From positions 868,001-932,000 of the forward strand of contig OZ244783.1 of NCBI GenBank assembly GCA_965219635.1: 64,000 bases of DNA. The letters are read 5' to 3'. Made by a program: the position numbers and the translations under genes. This document shows, piece by piece, positions 35,452-44,630 of this stretch. This DNA comes from JAPOXR01 sp965219635 (GTDB lineage: Bacteria > Pseudomonadota > Alphaproteobacteria > Rhodobacterales > Rhodobacteraceae). A model generated the notes under the pieces. It had not been told where the DNA came from. It ran no database searches and saw only the letters and a list, made by a program, of their open reading frames with translations. Position 1 is the first letter of the stretch; every line of letters begins with the position of its first letter.

Positions 35452-36443
35452 AAGCAAGCTCCATGCGCGCGGTTGAAATATCCGCACCAGGTGGCCCAGA
35501 GGTGCTGAGAGTTACTCAACGGCCAGTTCCGGAACCGGCGCACAATCGTATCCTGATCAGGAATGACGCGGCAGGCGTAAACCGGCCCGATGTGCTTCAA
35601 AGGGCCGGCCTGTACCGGCCGCCAGCAGATGCATCGGACCTTCCCGGGCTAGAGTCTGCCGGGGAGATTGTTGCTGTTGGTCGCGGTGTTGACCGCTGGC
35701 AAGTTGGCGACCGTGTGACGGCACTGCTTCCTGGAGGTGGATATGCCGAATATTCCGAGACCTGTGCAGACCATGCATTGCCGGTTCCGGAAGGCCTCGG
35801 AATGACCGAGGCGGCAGCTTTGTGTGAAACAGCCTTCACGGTCTGGAGCAATGTGTTCGCAAGGGGACAGCTCAAGGCCGGAGAGACATTTCTCGTGCAT
35901 GGCGGGTCTTCAGGCATCGGGACGATGGCGATCATGATGGCGTCGGCGCTTGGTGCGAGGGTGTTCGCTTCAGCCGGAAGCAAAAAGAAGTGCGAGGAGT
36001 GTGAGAGGCTGGGCGCAGAAAAAGCAGTTGACTACAACCAGGAGGATTTTGTTGCCGTCACCAAGGATATGACCGGGGGGCGGGGAGTGGATCTGATCCT
36101 GGACATGGTTGGCGGCAGCTATATTCCAAGGAACATCAAGGCGCTGGCCGAGGAGGGCAGGCTTGTGCAAATTGCGTTCCTGCAAGGACCGAAGGTTGAA
36201 CTGAACTTTGCCCAAGTCATGTTGCGGCGTTTGACGATCACCGGGAGCACCCTCAGGCCGCAGTCAGATCTGGCGAAGGCGCGAATTGCCTCTGAACTTG
36301 AAGAGAATATCTGGCCGTTGATTGCTTCCGGGAGGATAAGGCCGATCATGGACTCCGAGTTTCCTCTAGAGGAAGCCGCTGCAGCCCACGAGCGTATGGA
36401 AAGTTCGCAACACATCGGCAAGATTGTTCTGACAATGAGCTGA
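35448..36443 (+). CDS. NAD(P)H-quinone oxidoreductase, zinc-free MDR family
   Basis: 331 aa from GTG 35448, which has a perfect AGGAGG 6 bp ahead and overlaps the coq9 stop. ATG 35463 would also work. Medium-chain dehydrogenase fold of the quinone reductase (QOR/PIG3) group: NRPDVLQRAGLYRPPADASD near the start, NADPH motif VHGGSSGIGTMAIMMASALG, and MVGGSYIPRNIKALAEEGR. No structural zinc cysteines. The coupling with coq9 suggests a link to quinone metabolism. Confidence 0.9.
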   Translation: MKASSMRAVEISAPGGPEVLRVTQRPVPEPAHNRILIRNDAAGVNRPDVLQRAGLYRPPADASDLPGLESAGEIVAVGRGVDRWQVGDRVTALLPGGGYAEYSETCADHALPVPEGLGMTEAAALCETAFTVWSNVFARGQLKAGETFLVHGGSSGIGTMAIMMASALGARVFASAGSKKKCEECERLGAEKAVDYNQEDFVAVTKDMTGGRGVDLILDMVGGSYIPRNIKALAEEGRLVQIAFLQGPKVELNFAQVMLRRLTITGSTLRPQSDLAKARIASELEENIWPLIASGRIRPIMDSEFPLEEAAAAHERMESSQHIGKIVLTMS

Positions 36444-36615
36444 GCAATCGAGTTCCAACCAGTATTGAGTCGGCGAGGCAAGATCATCGGCTAAAACTTG
36501 CCGCCGATTGGACTTTCAAGCCCGAGTGCTGATGTCTATTAGACTAGACCTGCCGGTACCGGGTGTCCGGGTTGCGGCATGGCTGCAGTTCAATTTGCCA
36601 CGGAGAAACAGAGTT

Positions 36616-37272
36616 ATGGCGAACAAACCCATTATGGCGATGGCAACAGCAGTTTGGCTGGTCGACAACTCCAGCCTGACCTTCAAGCAGATTGCCGAGT
36701 TTTGCGGACTGCACAAGCTTGAGGTTCAAGGAATAGCCGACGGTGAAGTTGCGGTTGGCATTCTCGGATTTGATCCGATCACCAACAACCAGTTGGACGC
36801 AGAGGAACTCAAGCGGGGTGAAGCTGATCCTTCACATGCTCTGACCCTGAGGCAGCCACCGGCAACGGAAGGCGTCAAGACACGAAAGGGTCCGCGCTAC
36901 ACTCCACTCTCCAAGCGGCAAGACAAGCCAGCTGCGATCGCCTGGCTGGTCAAGAACCATCCGGAACTGTCGGATGCACAAATTGTATCGCTGGTCGGCA
37001 CCACCAAGACCACCATTCACGCCGTCCAGGAGCGGACGCACTGGAATATCAATAACCTCCAGCCGACTGACCCGGTTGCGCTGGGATTGTGCAAGCAACT
37101 CGAACTCGACGAGGCGGTCCGGTTGGCTGTGGAACGAAGCCGCCAGGAAGGCCAGGCACAGCCCCGGGCAAAAGGGAAGGTGCTCGCTCCGGTCGAGGAA
37201 ACACTCAAGCCGGCAAAGCCGCAATCGGTTTATGCCGACCTGGAGAGTTTCAAGCTTGAAGGAAGAGGCTAA
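36616..37272 (+). CDS. trcR: cell-cycle transcriptional regulator TrcR (DUF1013)
   Basis: 218 aa from the ATG at 36616, with GGAG upstream. DUF1013 proteins are alphaproteobacterial; TrcR of Caulobacter is reported to bind RNA polymerase at cell-cycle promoters. Two helix-turn-helix-like parts are seen: TAVWLVDNSSLTFKQIAEFC and AIAWLVKNHPELSDAQIVSLVG followed by TKTTIHAVQERTHWN. The tail is Lys/Pro-rich. A bulged hairpin (36471-36506) lies upstream. Confidence 0.88.
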   Translation: MANKPIMAMATAVWLVDNSSLTFKQIAEFCGLHKLEVQGIADGEVAVGILGFDPITNNQLDAEELKRGEADPSHALTLRQPPATEGVKTRKGPRYTPLSKRQDKPAAIAWLVKNHPELSDAQIVSLVGTTKTTIHAVQERTHWNINNLQPTDPVALGLCKQLELDEAVRLAVERSRQEGQAQPRAKGKVLAPVEETLKPAKPQSVYADLESFKLEGRG

Positions 37273-37322
37273 GCGGCGCGGCCGATTGGTGGCAGTTGGA
37301 CAGCGGAGTCCGGCGAACCCTG

Positions 37323-38123
37323 TCAGTGAACCGGTTCGGCGAATCGGTCGAGCAACGTTCTTCCTCCATCAACGGAAATGATCTGCCCGGTGATAAATCT
37401 TGCGGCCGAGGAAACCAGGAACTGAACTGCTTCAGCAACTTCGTCAGCATCGGCAATTCTGCCTAGCGGCGTAGCATCGACCATCTGCTGGCGCAGTTCG
37501 GGGGTGTCGACCAGTGCTTCCTGCAACCGGCCACTCATGACCGAACCGAATGCGATGGCGTTGACGTTGATGCGCTCGGGTGCCAGCGCCGCTGCCAGGG
37601 ACTTGGTCAACTGGTTCAGAGCGGCGCAGCTGACGGAGTATTCGACCAAATCGGGATGCACACGGTCGCCCGCTATTGAAGTGATATTCACTATGTAGCC
37701 GATGGGCTCGTTTGACCGTGTCCGGGTATTGGACTGGCTCGCATATTGCTCGGCTACAAGCCGCGACAGGCTGTAATGCTGCCGGAGATTCTGTTCCAGC
37801 ATTTCATCCAGTACCGTCGACTTGTGGTCGGGGCGCATGGTCGGGCGCATCTTCCGGCTGGCATTCACCAGTATGTCGATGCGGTTGAATCTGTCGACCG
37901 TAGCAGCAACGAGGTTGTTCTGCGTGAGGTGATCGCGCAAGTCGCCGACGAAACAGTCCACATTGTCGGAATCTGGATCGATCTCCACCTTCAGCTGCTT
38001 GGCATCCTGGTCAGCGAACATCACGTTGGTTCCCTGGCCTGCAAAGCGCTGAGCTATCGCAAGACCGACGCCGCTTGCAGCGCCAGTTACGATCGCGGTT
38101 TTGCGGTCAATGGCATAGCTCAT
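37323..38123 (-). CDS. SDR-family protein with altered active site
   Basis: 266 aa. The dinucleotide motif TGAASGVGLAIAQRF, DILVNAS, the Ser in NITSIAG and the C-terminal ITGQIISVDGG mark a classical SDR. The active site, normally Y-x3-K, reads Y162-S-V-S-C166: the lysine is cysteine (codon TGC, 37626-37628). The usual NNAG is NASR. Lys is needed for cofactor binding and to lower the Tyr pKa, so normal dehydrogenase action is doubtful. It might be a regulatory or binding protein, or have a shifted chemistry. It is convergent with trcR. Confidence 0.8.
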   Translation of the reverse strand: MSYAIDRKTAIVTGAASGVGLAIAQRFAGQGTNVMFADQDAKQLKVEIDPDSDNVDCFVGDLRDHLTQNNLVAATVDRFNRIDILVNASRKMRPTMRPDHKSTVLDEMLEQNLRQHYSLSRLVAEQYASQSNTRTRSNEPIGYIVNITSIAGDRVHPDLVEYSVSCAALNQLTKSLAAALAPERINVNAIAFGSVMSGRLQEALVDTPELRQQMVDATPLGRIADADEVAEAVQFLVSSAARFITGQIISVDGGRTLLDRFAEPVH

Positions 38124-38229
38124 CGTTCAACCGGTCCTGATAACGGAGTCGAACCGGCAACTGAAACCGGCGCGTTCATCTGACTTATGCTGCTTTCCCC
38201 CCTTTGCTCGTACTTCAGGCAGACACAAG

Positions 38230-38580
38230 CTATTCCTTTTCGATTGTGCAACGAAGAGGGTGTTCGTGGCTGCGCGCAATAGCCATGACCTGGGTGGCCT
38301 TTGTCTCTGCGATTTCATGCGTAAACACGCCCGCTACGCCAATTCCCTTGTTGTGGATGTCCAGCATGAGCGAAATCGCCCGTTCCCTTGGCATGAGGAA
38401 AACCTGCTCCAGCACGGCAACGACAAACTCCATCGGCGTGTAATCGTCGTTCAGCAACAACACCTTATACATCGGTGGCCGTTCGGTCTTTTCCTTCGGC
38501 CTTGTGAGGACAACGGTTCCGGCATCATTGCCGAACTGGTCCCCCTGCTTGTCGGAATTACCCGTGACAAATATTGACAA
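38230..38580 (-). CDS. clpS: ATP-dependent Clp protease adaptor ClpS
   Basis: 116 aa from TTG 38580, which has AGGAAG 7 bp ahead; GTG 38631 gives 133 aa but would overlap the HAD gene. ClpS delivers N-degron substrates to ClpAP. Motifs: VLLLNDDYTPMEFVVAVLE with the substrate-pocket Asn-Asp-Asp, GVAGVFTHEIAETKATQVM, and the C-terminal HPLRCTIEKE. clpA is not adjacent. Confidence 0.93.
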   Translation of the reverse strand: MSIFVTGNSDKQGDQFGNDAGTVVLTRPKEKTERPPMYKVLLLNDDYTPMEFVVAVLEQVFLMPRERAISLMLDIHNKGIGVAGVFTHEIAETKATQVMAIARSHEHPLRCTIEKE

Positions 38581-38657
38581 TGCTGGCTTCCTGCGACTGT
38601 TGCCGACTGGCTGTTGCAGTATAGTTGACACAACCGCAAATCGTAAAGCCGGATGTG

Positions 38658-39389
38658 ATGATGACCGGGATCAGGGCTGTCGGATTCGATGCCGACGACA
38701 CATTGTGGCAGAATGAGAAGTTCTTTCGCGTGACTGAAGAGAGCTTTACCGGCCTGCTTGCCGAGTTCTCGACCTGCTCTGATTTGCGCCGGCGGCTTTT
38801 GGAGACAGAGCGGGCAAACCTCAAACGCTATGGACATGGCATCAAGGGATTTGTCCTGTCCATGATCGAGACGGCACTAGATGTGACGGACGGCCGCGCG
38901 CCGGTTGGGATCATTCGGCAAATCATCGAACTTGGCAAGGAACTCCAGGCGCATCCGATTGAGTTGATGCCAGGTGCGCGTGAAGTCGTCGAGGCTCTGT
39001 CAGGCGACTTTACGGTTGTGCTGGTCACCAAGGGGGATCTGCTCGACCAGGAACGGAAGATTGCACAGTCGGGGCTGGGAGACATCTTCGACGGGGTTGA
39101 AATCGTCAGCGAGAAGACAGCGGATGTCTATCGCCGGGCATTCCTCGAACACGCTTATGGGCCTGAAGGCGCCATGATGGTTGGTAACTCGATCAAGTCC
39201 GATGTGCTTCCGGCACTGGACGCCGGATGCTGGGGTGTTCTGGTGTCTCATCAATTGACCTGGGAGCTTGAGCATGCGGAGGCCCCGCAATCCCATCCCA
39301 GATTCAGGGAACTCGCCAGCATTGAGGAAGTGCCGGCACTCATCGAGTCAATTCTATCCGGGCACATGCCCGGCCGGGCTCACCAATGA
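38658..39389 (+). CDS. HAD-family hydrolase
   Basis: 243 aa from ATG 38658 (ATG 38661 and TTG 38625 also open). Motif I is FDADDTLWQNE with the nucleophile Asp, motif II VVLVTKGD, motif III Lys near VSEKTADVYRRAF, and motif IV VGNSIKSDVLPALDAG. The cap is of the YjjG/HAD-IA type. The substrate is likely a small phosphate ester; it cannot be named. It is divergent from clpS. Confidence 0.88.
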   Translation: MMTGIRAVGFDADDTLWQNEKFFRVTEESFTGLLAEFSTCSDLRRRLLETERANLKRYGHGIKGFVLSMIETALDVTDGRAPVGIIRQIIELGKELQAHPIELMPGAREVVEALSGDFTVVLVTKGDLLDQERKIAQSGLGDIFDGVEIVSEKTADVYRRAFLEHAYGPEGAMMVGNSIKSDVLPALDAGCWGVLVSHQLTWELEHAEAPQSHPRFRELASIEEVPALIESILSGHMPGRAHQ

Positions 39390-39623
39390 AATATGCGGAT
39401 GAGCAATGCCAGCGTCCTACGGACTCGCCGGATGGGACCGGTCCCAACAGCTCACTTCCGGGCGTTGTTTTCTCTTCGTTCAAAAAGGGGGGTGACAGTA
39501 ATGGTATCTTCTGATAGAAGGCTCTGTCTGCGGGGGAACGTTAAAGTAGTGTTGATGCGGAAGGGCAGAGTGAATTTGGTCCGGCGAGGTTAGCCGGCAG
39601 TAGCGTAACGAGGAGGACTGATT

Positions 39624-40988
39624 GTGGTTTTGGTTCCTTATTTGGCGTTTGGCTCCGTCCTGCGCAAATCCCTGAAAAGCATAGCTATGGCGGCGCTGGC
39701 AGTTGTCTTCGCCGAAAGCGCATATGCGTCCGAAAAATACGCGTCCGTTGTCATGGATGCGCGTACCGGCGACGTTCTCTATTCCCGATATGCCGACAAG
39801 ATCCTGCATCCGGCTTCACTGACCAAGATGATGACTGTGTATCTGGCAATCCAGGCAGTCGAGAACGGTGAGATTGGTATCGACCAACGGGTAAAGATAT
39901 CAAAATTCGCTGCAAGGGAACCGGCATCGAAAATGCACTACCGGCCTGGGCAACGGGTCACCTTCAGGCATCTCATTCGAGCTGCGGCTGTCAAGTCGGC
40001 CAATGATGCCGCCACGGCGATAGCCGAAGCTGTATCTGGAAGCGTAGAAGCGTTTGCCGCCCGGATGAACGACACGGCAAGACAGATGGGCATGAGGAAT
40101 ACACAGTTCAAGAATGCCCATGGCCTGACACAAACCGGGCACTACTCAACAGCCCGTGACATGTCGATTTTGGGCCGCCACATGATTTACGACTACCCGG
40201 ACTACTACAATCTGTTCTCGAGAATTTCGACAACGGTGCGGGCGGGCACTCTTCGAAACACCAACCGCAGATTCCTGAGGGCCTATTCTGGCGCCGACGG
40301 AATCAAGACCGGATTCACTTCCAGATCGGGCTACAACCTTACTGCGTCCGCCCGACGGTCAGGAAAGCGCATTATCGTGACAGTATTCGGTGGCAGGTCT
40401 GTTGCCACCCGCAACTCGCATGTTGCGGAACTGATGGACAAGGGATTTGCGTTGGCAAGTCGCACCGCTACGCTCCGCAAGCCCGTCATGCCGGTCGTTG
40501 GATTCAGCAGGTTGTCCAGGGTGGATACCTCTGTCGAAACCGCCGAACAGAGGCGGCGCCGGCCCGGAGGTTACTCCAACCATCTTGCTGAAGCAGTGTT
40601 GATGGATGTGGCATTATCGCAATTCGCCGAGGGGGATGCCGACCCGGCGGATATCGATCCAATAGCCGAGGTCGAGGGCTTCGATGTTGACTTTGAACGG
40701 CCGAAACGGAGGCCGTCCCTGATGCCGGGGGCATCCACATCCAGTTCCGAAGCAGGATTGTTTTCGATACGGGTGGGGAGCTTCCCGAATGGAACATTGG
40801 CGTCCAATCACCTGTTCAAGACGGCGCTAATGGACTTTGATTCACTTTCGGAGGCGACCCGGACAGTCAAGCAGGCTAATGGGCGGTTTATAGCCATGTT
40901 CGAGGGGCTCACACCGGCCAACGCCGATGTTGCCTGCGGCAGGCTGCAGGCAAGAGAGGTAACCTGCGAAATCGAGCGCATGCTCTGA
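39624..40988 (+). CDS. D-alanyl-D-alanine carboxypeptidase (penicillin-binding protein 5/6 type)
   Basis: 454 aa, GTG 39624 with AGGAGG 7 bp before it. It trims the terminal D-Ala of peptidoglycan stem peptides. The signal peptide is residues 1-36, ending around ESAYA. The three active-site motifs are S65-L-T-K68, S125-A-N127 and K228-T-G230. After the catalytic domain comes a linker and a C-terminal SPOR-like part (about 375-454: GLFSIRVGSFPN onward), which would target septal glycan. No C-terminal amphipathic anchor as in E. coli DacA. Confidence 0.92.
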   Translation: MVLVPYLAFGSVLRKSLKSIAMAALAVVFAESAYASEKYASVVMDARTGDVLYSRYADKILHPASLTKMMTVYLAIQAVENGEIGIDQRVKISKFAAREPASKMHYRPGQRVTFRHLIRAAAVKSANDAATAIAEAVSGSVEAFAARMNDTARQMGMRNTQFKNAHGLTQTGHYSTARDMSILGRHMIYDYPDYYNLFSRISTTVRAGTLRNTNRRFLRAYSGADGIKTGFTSRSGYNLTASARRSGKRIIVTVFGGRSVATRNSHVAELMDKGFALASRTATLRKPVMPVVGFSRLSRVDTSVETAEQRRRRPGGYSNHLAEAVLMDVALSQFAEGDADPADIDPIAEVEGFDVDFERPKRRPSLMPGASTSSSEAGLFSIRVGSFPNGTLASNHLFKTALMDFDSLSEATRTVKQANGRFIAMFEGLTPANADVACGRLQAREVTCEIERML

Positions 40989-41131
40989 GTGGCTGATACA
41001 CGACCTTAACCTCGGTCCGGGAGCGGCAGGGCTACGGCCAAAGCGGACTTTAAGCAGGCCTCTTGCAAATCAGTTCGCCTGCTATCGCCACAGTTACCGG
41101 CTTCGTCGGGATGGAATGCAAGGTAATCGGA

Positions 41132-41806
41132 ATGAAGAGATCAGAAATCAACCAAGCCATACGCGATGCTGAGGCGATGCTGGAGGACTGCCAATTCTTC
41201 CTGCCGCCGTTTGCGAGGTGGGAACCTAAAGACTGGCAGCAGAGCTCGGACTATCTGGACGAGATGAAAAGGACAGGCCTTGGGTGGGACATCACGGATT
41301 TTGGCAAGGGGGCATTCAGCGCAGAAGGACTTGTGCTCTTCACCATCCGGAACGGCGGAGTAGGCAAAGACGGAGCTCCTCTGGGAGTGCCGTACGCCGA
41401 AAAGCTGCTCATTTCCCGGGCCAATCAGGTCACACTGATGCACTACCACAAGCAGAAGACCGAAGACATCATCGTTCGCGGCGGCGCGCCGCTTGCGGTT
41501 AAGTTGTACATGGTCGCGGCCAATGGGGATCTGGATATGAGCAGTCCGGTCCGGGTTCGGCTTGATGGTGTCAGCCACCAGGTCGAGGCTGGCGGCGTGG
41601 TACTGGTAGAAAAGGGGGCGTCGATCACCCTTGAGCCAGGCTGTGCCCATGCATTCTGGGGCCATGAAGGCGATTGCCTCGTCGGAGAGGTCTCGTCAGT
41701 CAATGACGATGTGACCGATAACTTCTTCTTCGAGCCCACAGCGAGATTTCCGTCAATCGAGGAAGACGAAGAACCGTATCGGCTTATAGTTCCGGACTAC
41801 CTCTGA
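41132..41806 (+). CDS. D-lyxose ketol-isomerase-like cupin
   Basis: 224 aa from the ATG at 41132. D-lyxose isomerases interconvert D-lyxose and D-xylulose (and often mannose and fructose). The cupin metal site is visible in MHYHKQKTEDIIVRGG (two His and a Glu) and PGCAHAFWGHEGD (third His). The N-terminus KRSEINQAIRDAEAMLE and GWDITDFGKG are family traits. It precedes the sugar transporter by 550 bp and probably feeds the same use. Confidence 0.85.
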   Translation: MKRSEINQAIRDAEAMLEDCQFFLPPFARWEPKDWQQSSDYLDEMKRTGLGWDITDFGKGAFSAEGLVLFTIRNGGVGKDGAPLGVPYAEKLLISRANQVTLMHYHKQKTEDIIVRGGAPLAVKLYMVAANGDLDMSSPVRVRLDGVSHQVEAGGVVLVEKGASITLEPGCAHAFWGHEGDCLVGEVSSVNDDVTDNFFFEPTARFPSIEEDEEPYRLIVPDYL

Positions 41807-42356
41807 CTTGGCAAACGATGATGGCGCGGTTTCTTTCTGCCGGGCACAGGAGCGGAATGCAGGACTGGACAGATCCGGGTCCTATTGCCCGGATGAACTT
41901 CCGGGAGTTGTGAGGGCCATTCGTTTCGGGCGTCAGTGCCCTGCATCACCCCTGCAACCTTACTCGTGCGGCCTAGGCCCGCCAGTCAGCAGATTTGCCA
42001 ATTCACGATCGCCTATTTTTCATTGGTTGCCGTCTCTTGCTCTTGGGCAATTATCTTCTGCCGGTTCCTCTGACCTTTCCCCCTCTCTGCGTAAACTCGG
42101 CGCCGCTCGTGCAACCGACTTCCGAGGACATTCCAGAATTTCGCTACCATCAAGAAGCCGGTTGATCATCCCAGTCCGGGTACGCTTGTCGGACGAACTG
42201 CTTGCGACGCCTGTCGGCCGATCCCGGAAAATCGGAAACTCATGAATTGAGCGCGATCGAGCACTTTAGGCAACACGCGCGTTCAAGTTTCGCTTGTGCG
42301 CAATTGATCGCTTAGGTACGCACATCCGAACCAATACACACAACCGGGAGGTAATC
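41807..42356. promoter_or_regulatory. intergenic region before the sugar ABC operon
   Basis: 550 bp. The open frame 41808-42245 + has no recognisable product. It must contain the transporter promoter; no convincing -35/-10 pair or LacI-type operator was found by eye. The ribosome site GGGAGG of the binding-protein gene lies at 42346-42351. Confidence 0.35.
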
Positions 42357-43673
42357 ATGTTGAGAAGAAGTGTTCTGCGGGCAGGTGTGGCAGCGGGAGC
42401 CATGGCTCTTGTTCCCTTTGCCGTACAGGCTCAAGATATCCCTTACAATCTGCTTGAGGGCAAACCGTTCGATGGCACCAAACTGAACATACTGAGCGTT
42501 GTCACCCCGCAGTTCGACGGGTTGATGTTGCGGTCAGACGAATTCACTGAGCTGACAGGCATCGAGACGGAGTGGACGTTCATCCCGTTTGGCTCTCTCC
42601 AGGAGAAGATCAATGCCGAGGGTATTGCCGCCAATGGCACCTTCGATGTGGTGAATTACCTCGACACCTGGGGACCGCCGAATGCCCATTGGCTCATGCC
42701 GATCGACGATCTGATGGCGCGGGACGGTATTTCGATGGATCGTTACCCGGGGGCATTTGCCCGATCAGCCCAATTTGAAGGCCAAACACTTGGCTTTCCG
42801 CTGCGCGCTCACCCACAGGTTCTATTTTATCGCAAGGACCTGATTCCCAATCCGCCTTCTTCCTGGGAAGAAATTGCCGCCATGGGAGAAAACTGGGAGC
42901 ATGAAGATATTTCACCTATCGCCATGTACTACAACAATGATGGCAATCGCCAATCGCTGTTTATCTGGCTGAACTTCCTATGGGGCGCTGGCGAAGACGT
43001 ATTCAATGAAGATGGTTCGGCCGGCTGGACAACCGATGCTGCCCTCAAGGCGACCGAGGATTATATTGCCCTGTTGACAGAACATGGCGTGGCGAACCCC
43101 AATTCCGTGGCATTCGTCGAGCAGGATGCCCGGCAATCATTCAGCCAGGGCAACTCAGCCATGGTTGCCGGATGGTGGTGGTTCTACTCGGCCTTCCTGA
43201 ATCCAGAAACGTCGACACTGACCAAGGATCAAGTCGGTTTCGTCGGCATGCCGTCCTATGGTGGTGTCACCAAGACATATGCGATTTCCATGCCGTTCGC
43301 CATTTCCGAGTATTCGAAGAACAAGGATGCTTCCTGGGAATTCCTGAAATGGTTGTCGAACCCGCAAATGGACAAGGCCAATGCCACGGTCCGCGAAGTC
43401 AAGGGCAAGCGCATCGTCAATAATGTCGTGACCCATATCTCGTCGCTGACGGACGCGGATGTGAATGCAGCCAACGACAACATCCAGATGGCGGCATGGG
43501 AGTCTCTCAAGGAGTCCGATATCATGCCGCAGATTGCCGAGTGGCCGGAAGTTGGCGACCTTCTGTCCGCGGCCATTGCTGAAGCCGCGGCTGGAGGAGA
43601 TACCCGGCAGTTGATGATTGAGGCCGCCGAGCAGACCAACCGTGTGCTGCGCCGGGCAGGCCGCATACAATAG
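42357..43673 (+). CDS. sugar ABC transporter, extracellular binding protein (family 1)
   Basis: 438 aa, ATG 42357 with GGGAGG upstream. The signal peptide has a twin-arginine-like lead (RRSVLRAGVAAGAM) and a cleavage site near AVQAQD. The mature protein is of the MalE/UgpB type: TFDVVNYLDTWGPPNAHWL, LGFPLRAHPQVLFYRKDL, and SWEFLKWLSNPQMDKANAT. It delivers a carbohydrate to the permeases encoded downstream; the sugar is not known. A stable hairpin follows the gene. Confidence 0.9.
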   Translation: MLRRSVLRAGVAAGAMALVPFAVQAQDIPYNLLEGKPFDGTKLNILSVVTPQFDGLMLRSDEFTELTGIETEWTFIPFGSLQEKINAEGIAANGTFDVVNYLDTWGPPNAHWLMPIDDLMARDGISMDRYPGAFARSAQFEGQTLGFPLRAHPQVLFYRKDLIPNPPSSWEEIAAMGENWEHEDISPIAMYYNNDGNRQSLFIWLNFLWGAGEDVFNEDGSAGWTTDAALKATEDYIALLTEHGVANPNSVAFVEQDARQSFSQGNSAMVAGWWWFYSAFLNPETSTLTKDQVGFVGMPSYGGVTKTYAISMPFAISEYSKNKDASWEFLKWLSNPQMDKANATVREVKGKRIVNNVVTHISSLTDADVNAANDNIQMAAWESLKESDIMPQIAEWPEVGDLLSAAIAEAAAGGDTRQLMIEAAEQTNRVLRRAGRIQ

Positions 43674-43709
43674 ACTGAGACAAACCTGCGCCCCGAATAG
43701 GGACGCAGC

Positions 43710-43739
43710 TGTCCTGCCCTGCGACAGCGGGGCAGGGCA
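43710..43739 (+). other. intercistronic hairpin after the sugar-binding protein gene
   Basis: Arms TGTCCTGCCC (43710-43719) and GGGCAGGGCA (43730-43739) pair over 10 bp, with one G-T pair, and a 10-nt loop. It lies between the binding-protein stop and the first permease. Such stems often protect the upstream mRNA, giving more binding protein than membrane protein. Confidence 0.6.
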
Positions 43740-43757
43740 AACGGGGAGGCCATCGCC

Positions 43758-44630
43758 ATTCGGGACCGGACACTGAAGTACCTGCTGGTGCTACCGGCAG
43801 TGGTGGTCGTATTTGCCACGGCGATCTGGCCGTTGATCGAAGCGTTTCGGCTTTCTTTTACGGTCGGAAGACTTAACCGGCCTGGTTCGCTTAATCAGTA
43901 TCTGGGCTGGGAGAACTTTACCTGGGCGTTGTTCAATGAACCGGCGTTCTGGAATTCAGTTGAAGTCACCTTTGTATACACGGTCCTCACGGTTGGGCTC
44001 ACGACGGTCTGCGCTCTTGGCCTTGCCATGCTTCTGGCACCAGGCGGCAGGCTCAGGTCCGGCGTGCAGACTCTCCTGATCCTTCCGTTTGCCATGAGTC
44101 CGGCACTGATCGGCGTTTCGTTCCGTTTCATGTTCAATCCGGAATTCGGCCTGTTTGACGCGTTCTTCGGCATTCTGATACCGCCATTGGCTGATGTCAG
44201 CTGGCTGGCTGATCCGGTGCTGGCTTTTGCCGTCTGCGTGATGGCTGACGTCTGGGGCTGGATTCCCTTTCTCACACTTGTGCTGATCGGCGGCCTTGCC
44301 AGCATACCGCGGGATACGATCGAGGCAGCCCAGGTCGATGGAGCATCAGGCTGGCGGGTCTTTCGAGATGTCACGTTGCCGCAATTGGCGCCTGTGCTGG
44401 CAGTGGTGATCATCCTCAAGTCGATCTTCAGCCTCAAGACCTTCGACCAGATCTTCATGCTGACCAATGGGGGGCCCGGAACCGCTACCCAGACACTGTC
44501 CCATTACATCTACTTCAACGGCATGAAATACGGGCAAATCGGATATGCCGCATCAGTCGCCTGGCTGATGGTCATTCCAATGATCCTGCTGACTTTCGCA
44601 TACACGAAGTTCGTTTTCGGAAAGAAGTGA
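43758..44630 (+). CDS. sugar ABC transporter permease (MalF type)
   Basis: About 290 aa. Six membrane segments; the EAA loop that contacts the ATPase is seen in IPRDTIEAAQVDGASGWRVF. The start is unusual: between the in-frame stop at 43698 and GTG 43788 the frame has no ATG, GTG or TTG. GTG 43788 would cut into the first helix (VLPAVVVVFATAIW). A strong GGGGAGG site (43743-43749) is 8 bp before ATT 43758, which gives IRDRTLKYLLVLPAV. ATT initiation is therefore proposed, but not certain. The stop overlaps the next gene (GTGA). Confidence 0.85.
   Translation: MRDRTLKYLLVLPAVVVVFATAIWPLIEAFRLSFTVGRLNRPGSLNQYLGWENFTWALFNEPAFWNSVEVTFVYTVLTVGLTTVCALGLAMLLAPGGRLRSGVQTLLILPFAMSPALIGVSFRFMFNPEFGLFDAFFGILIPPLADVSWLADPVLAFAVCVMADVWGWIPFLTLVLIGGLASIPRDTIEAAQVDGASGWRVFRDVTLPQLAPVLAVVIILKSIFSLKTFDQIFMLTNGGPGTATQTLSHYIYFNGMKYGQIGYAASVAWLMVIPMILLTFAYTKFVFGKK

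Noticed and set aside
41808..42245. 145-aa open frame before the sugar-binding protein
   Set aside because: No start with ribosome site other than overlap with the isomerase stop, and the translation has no protein-like pattern.
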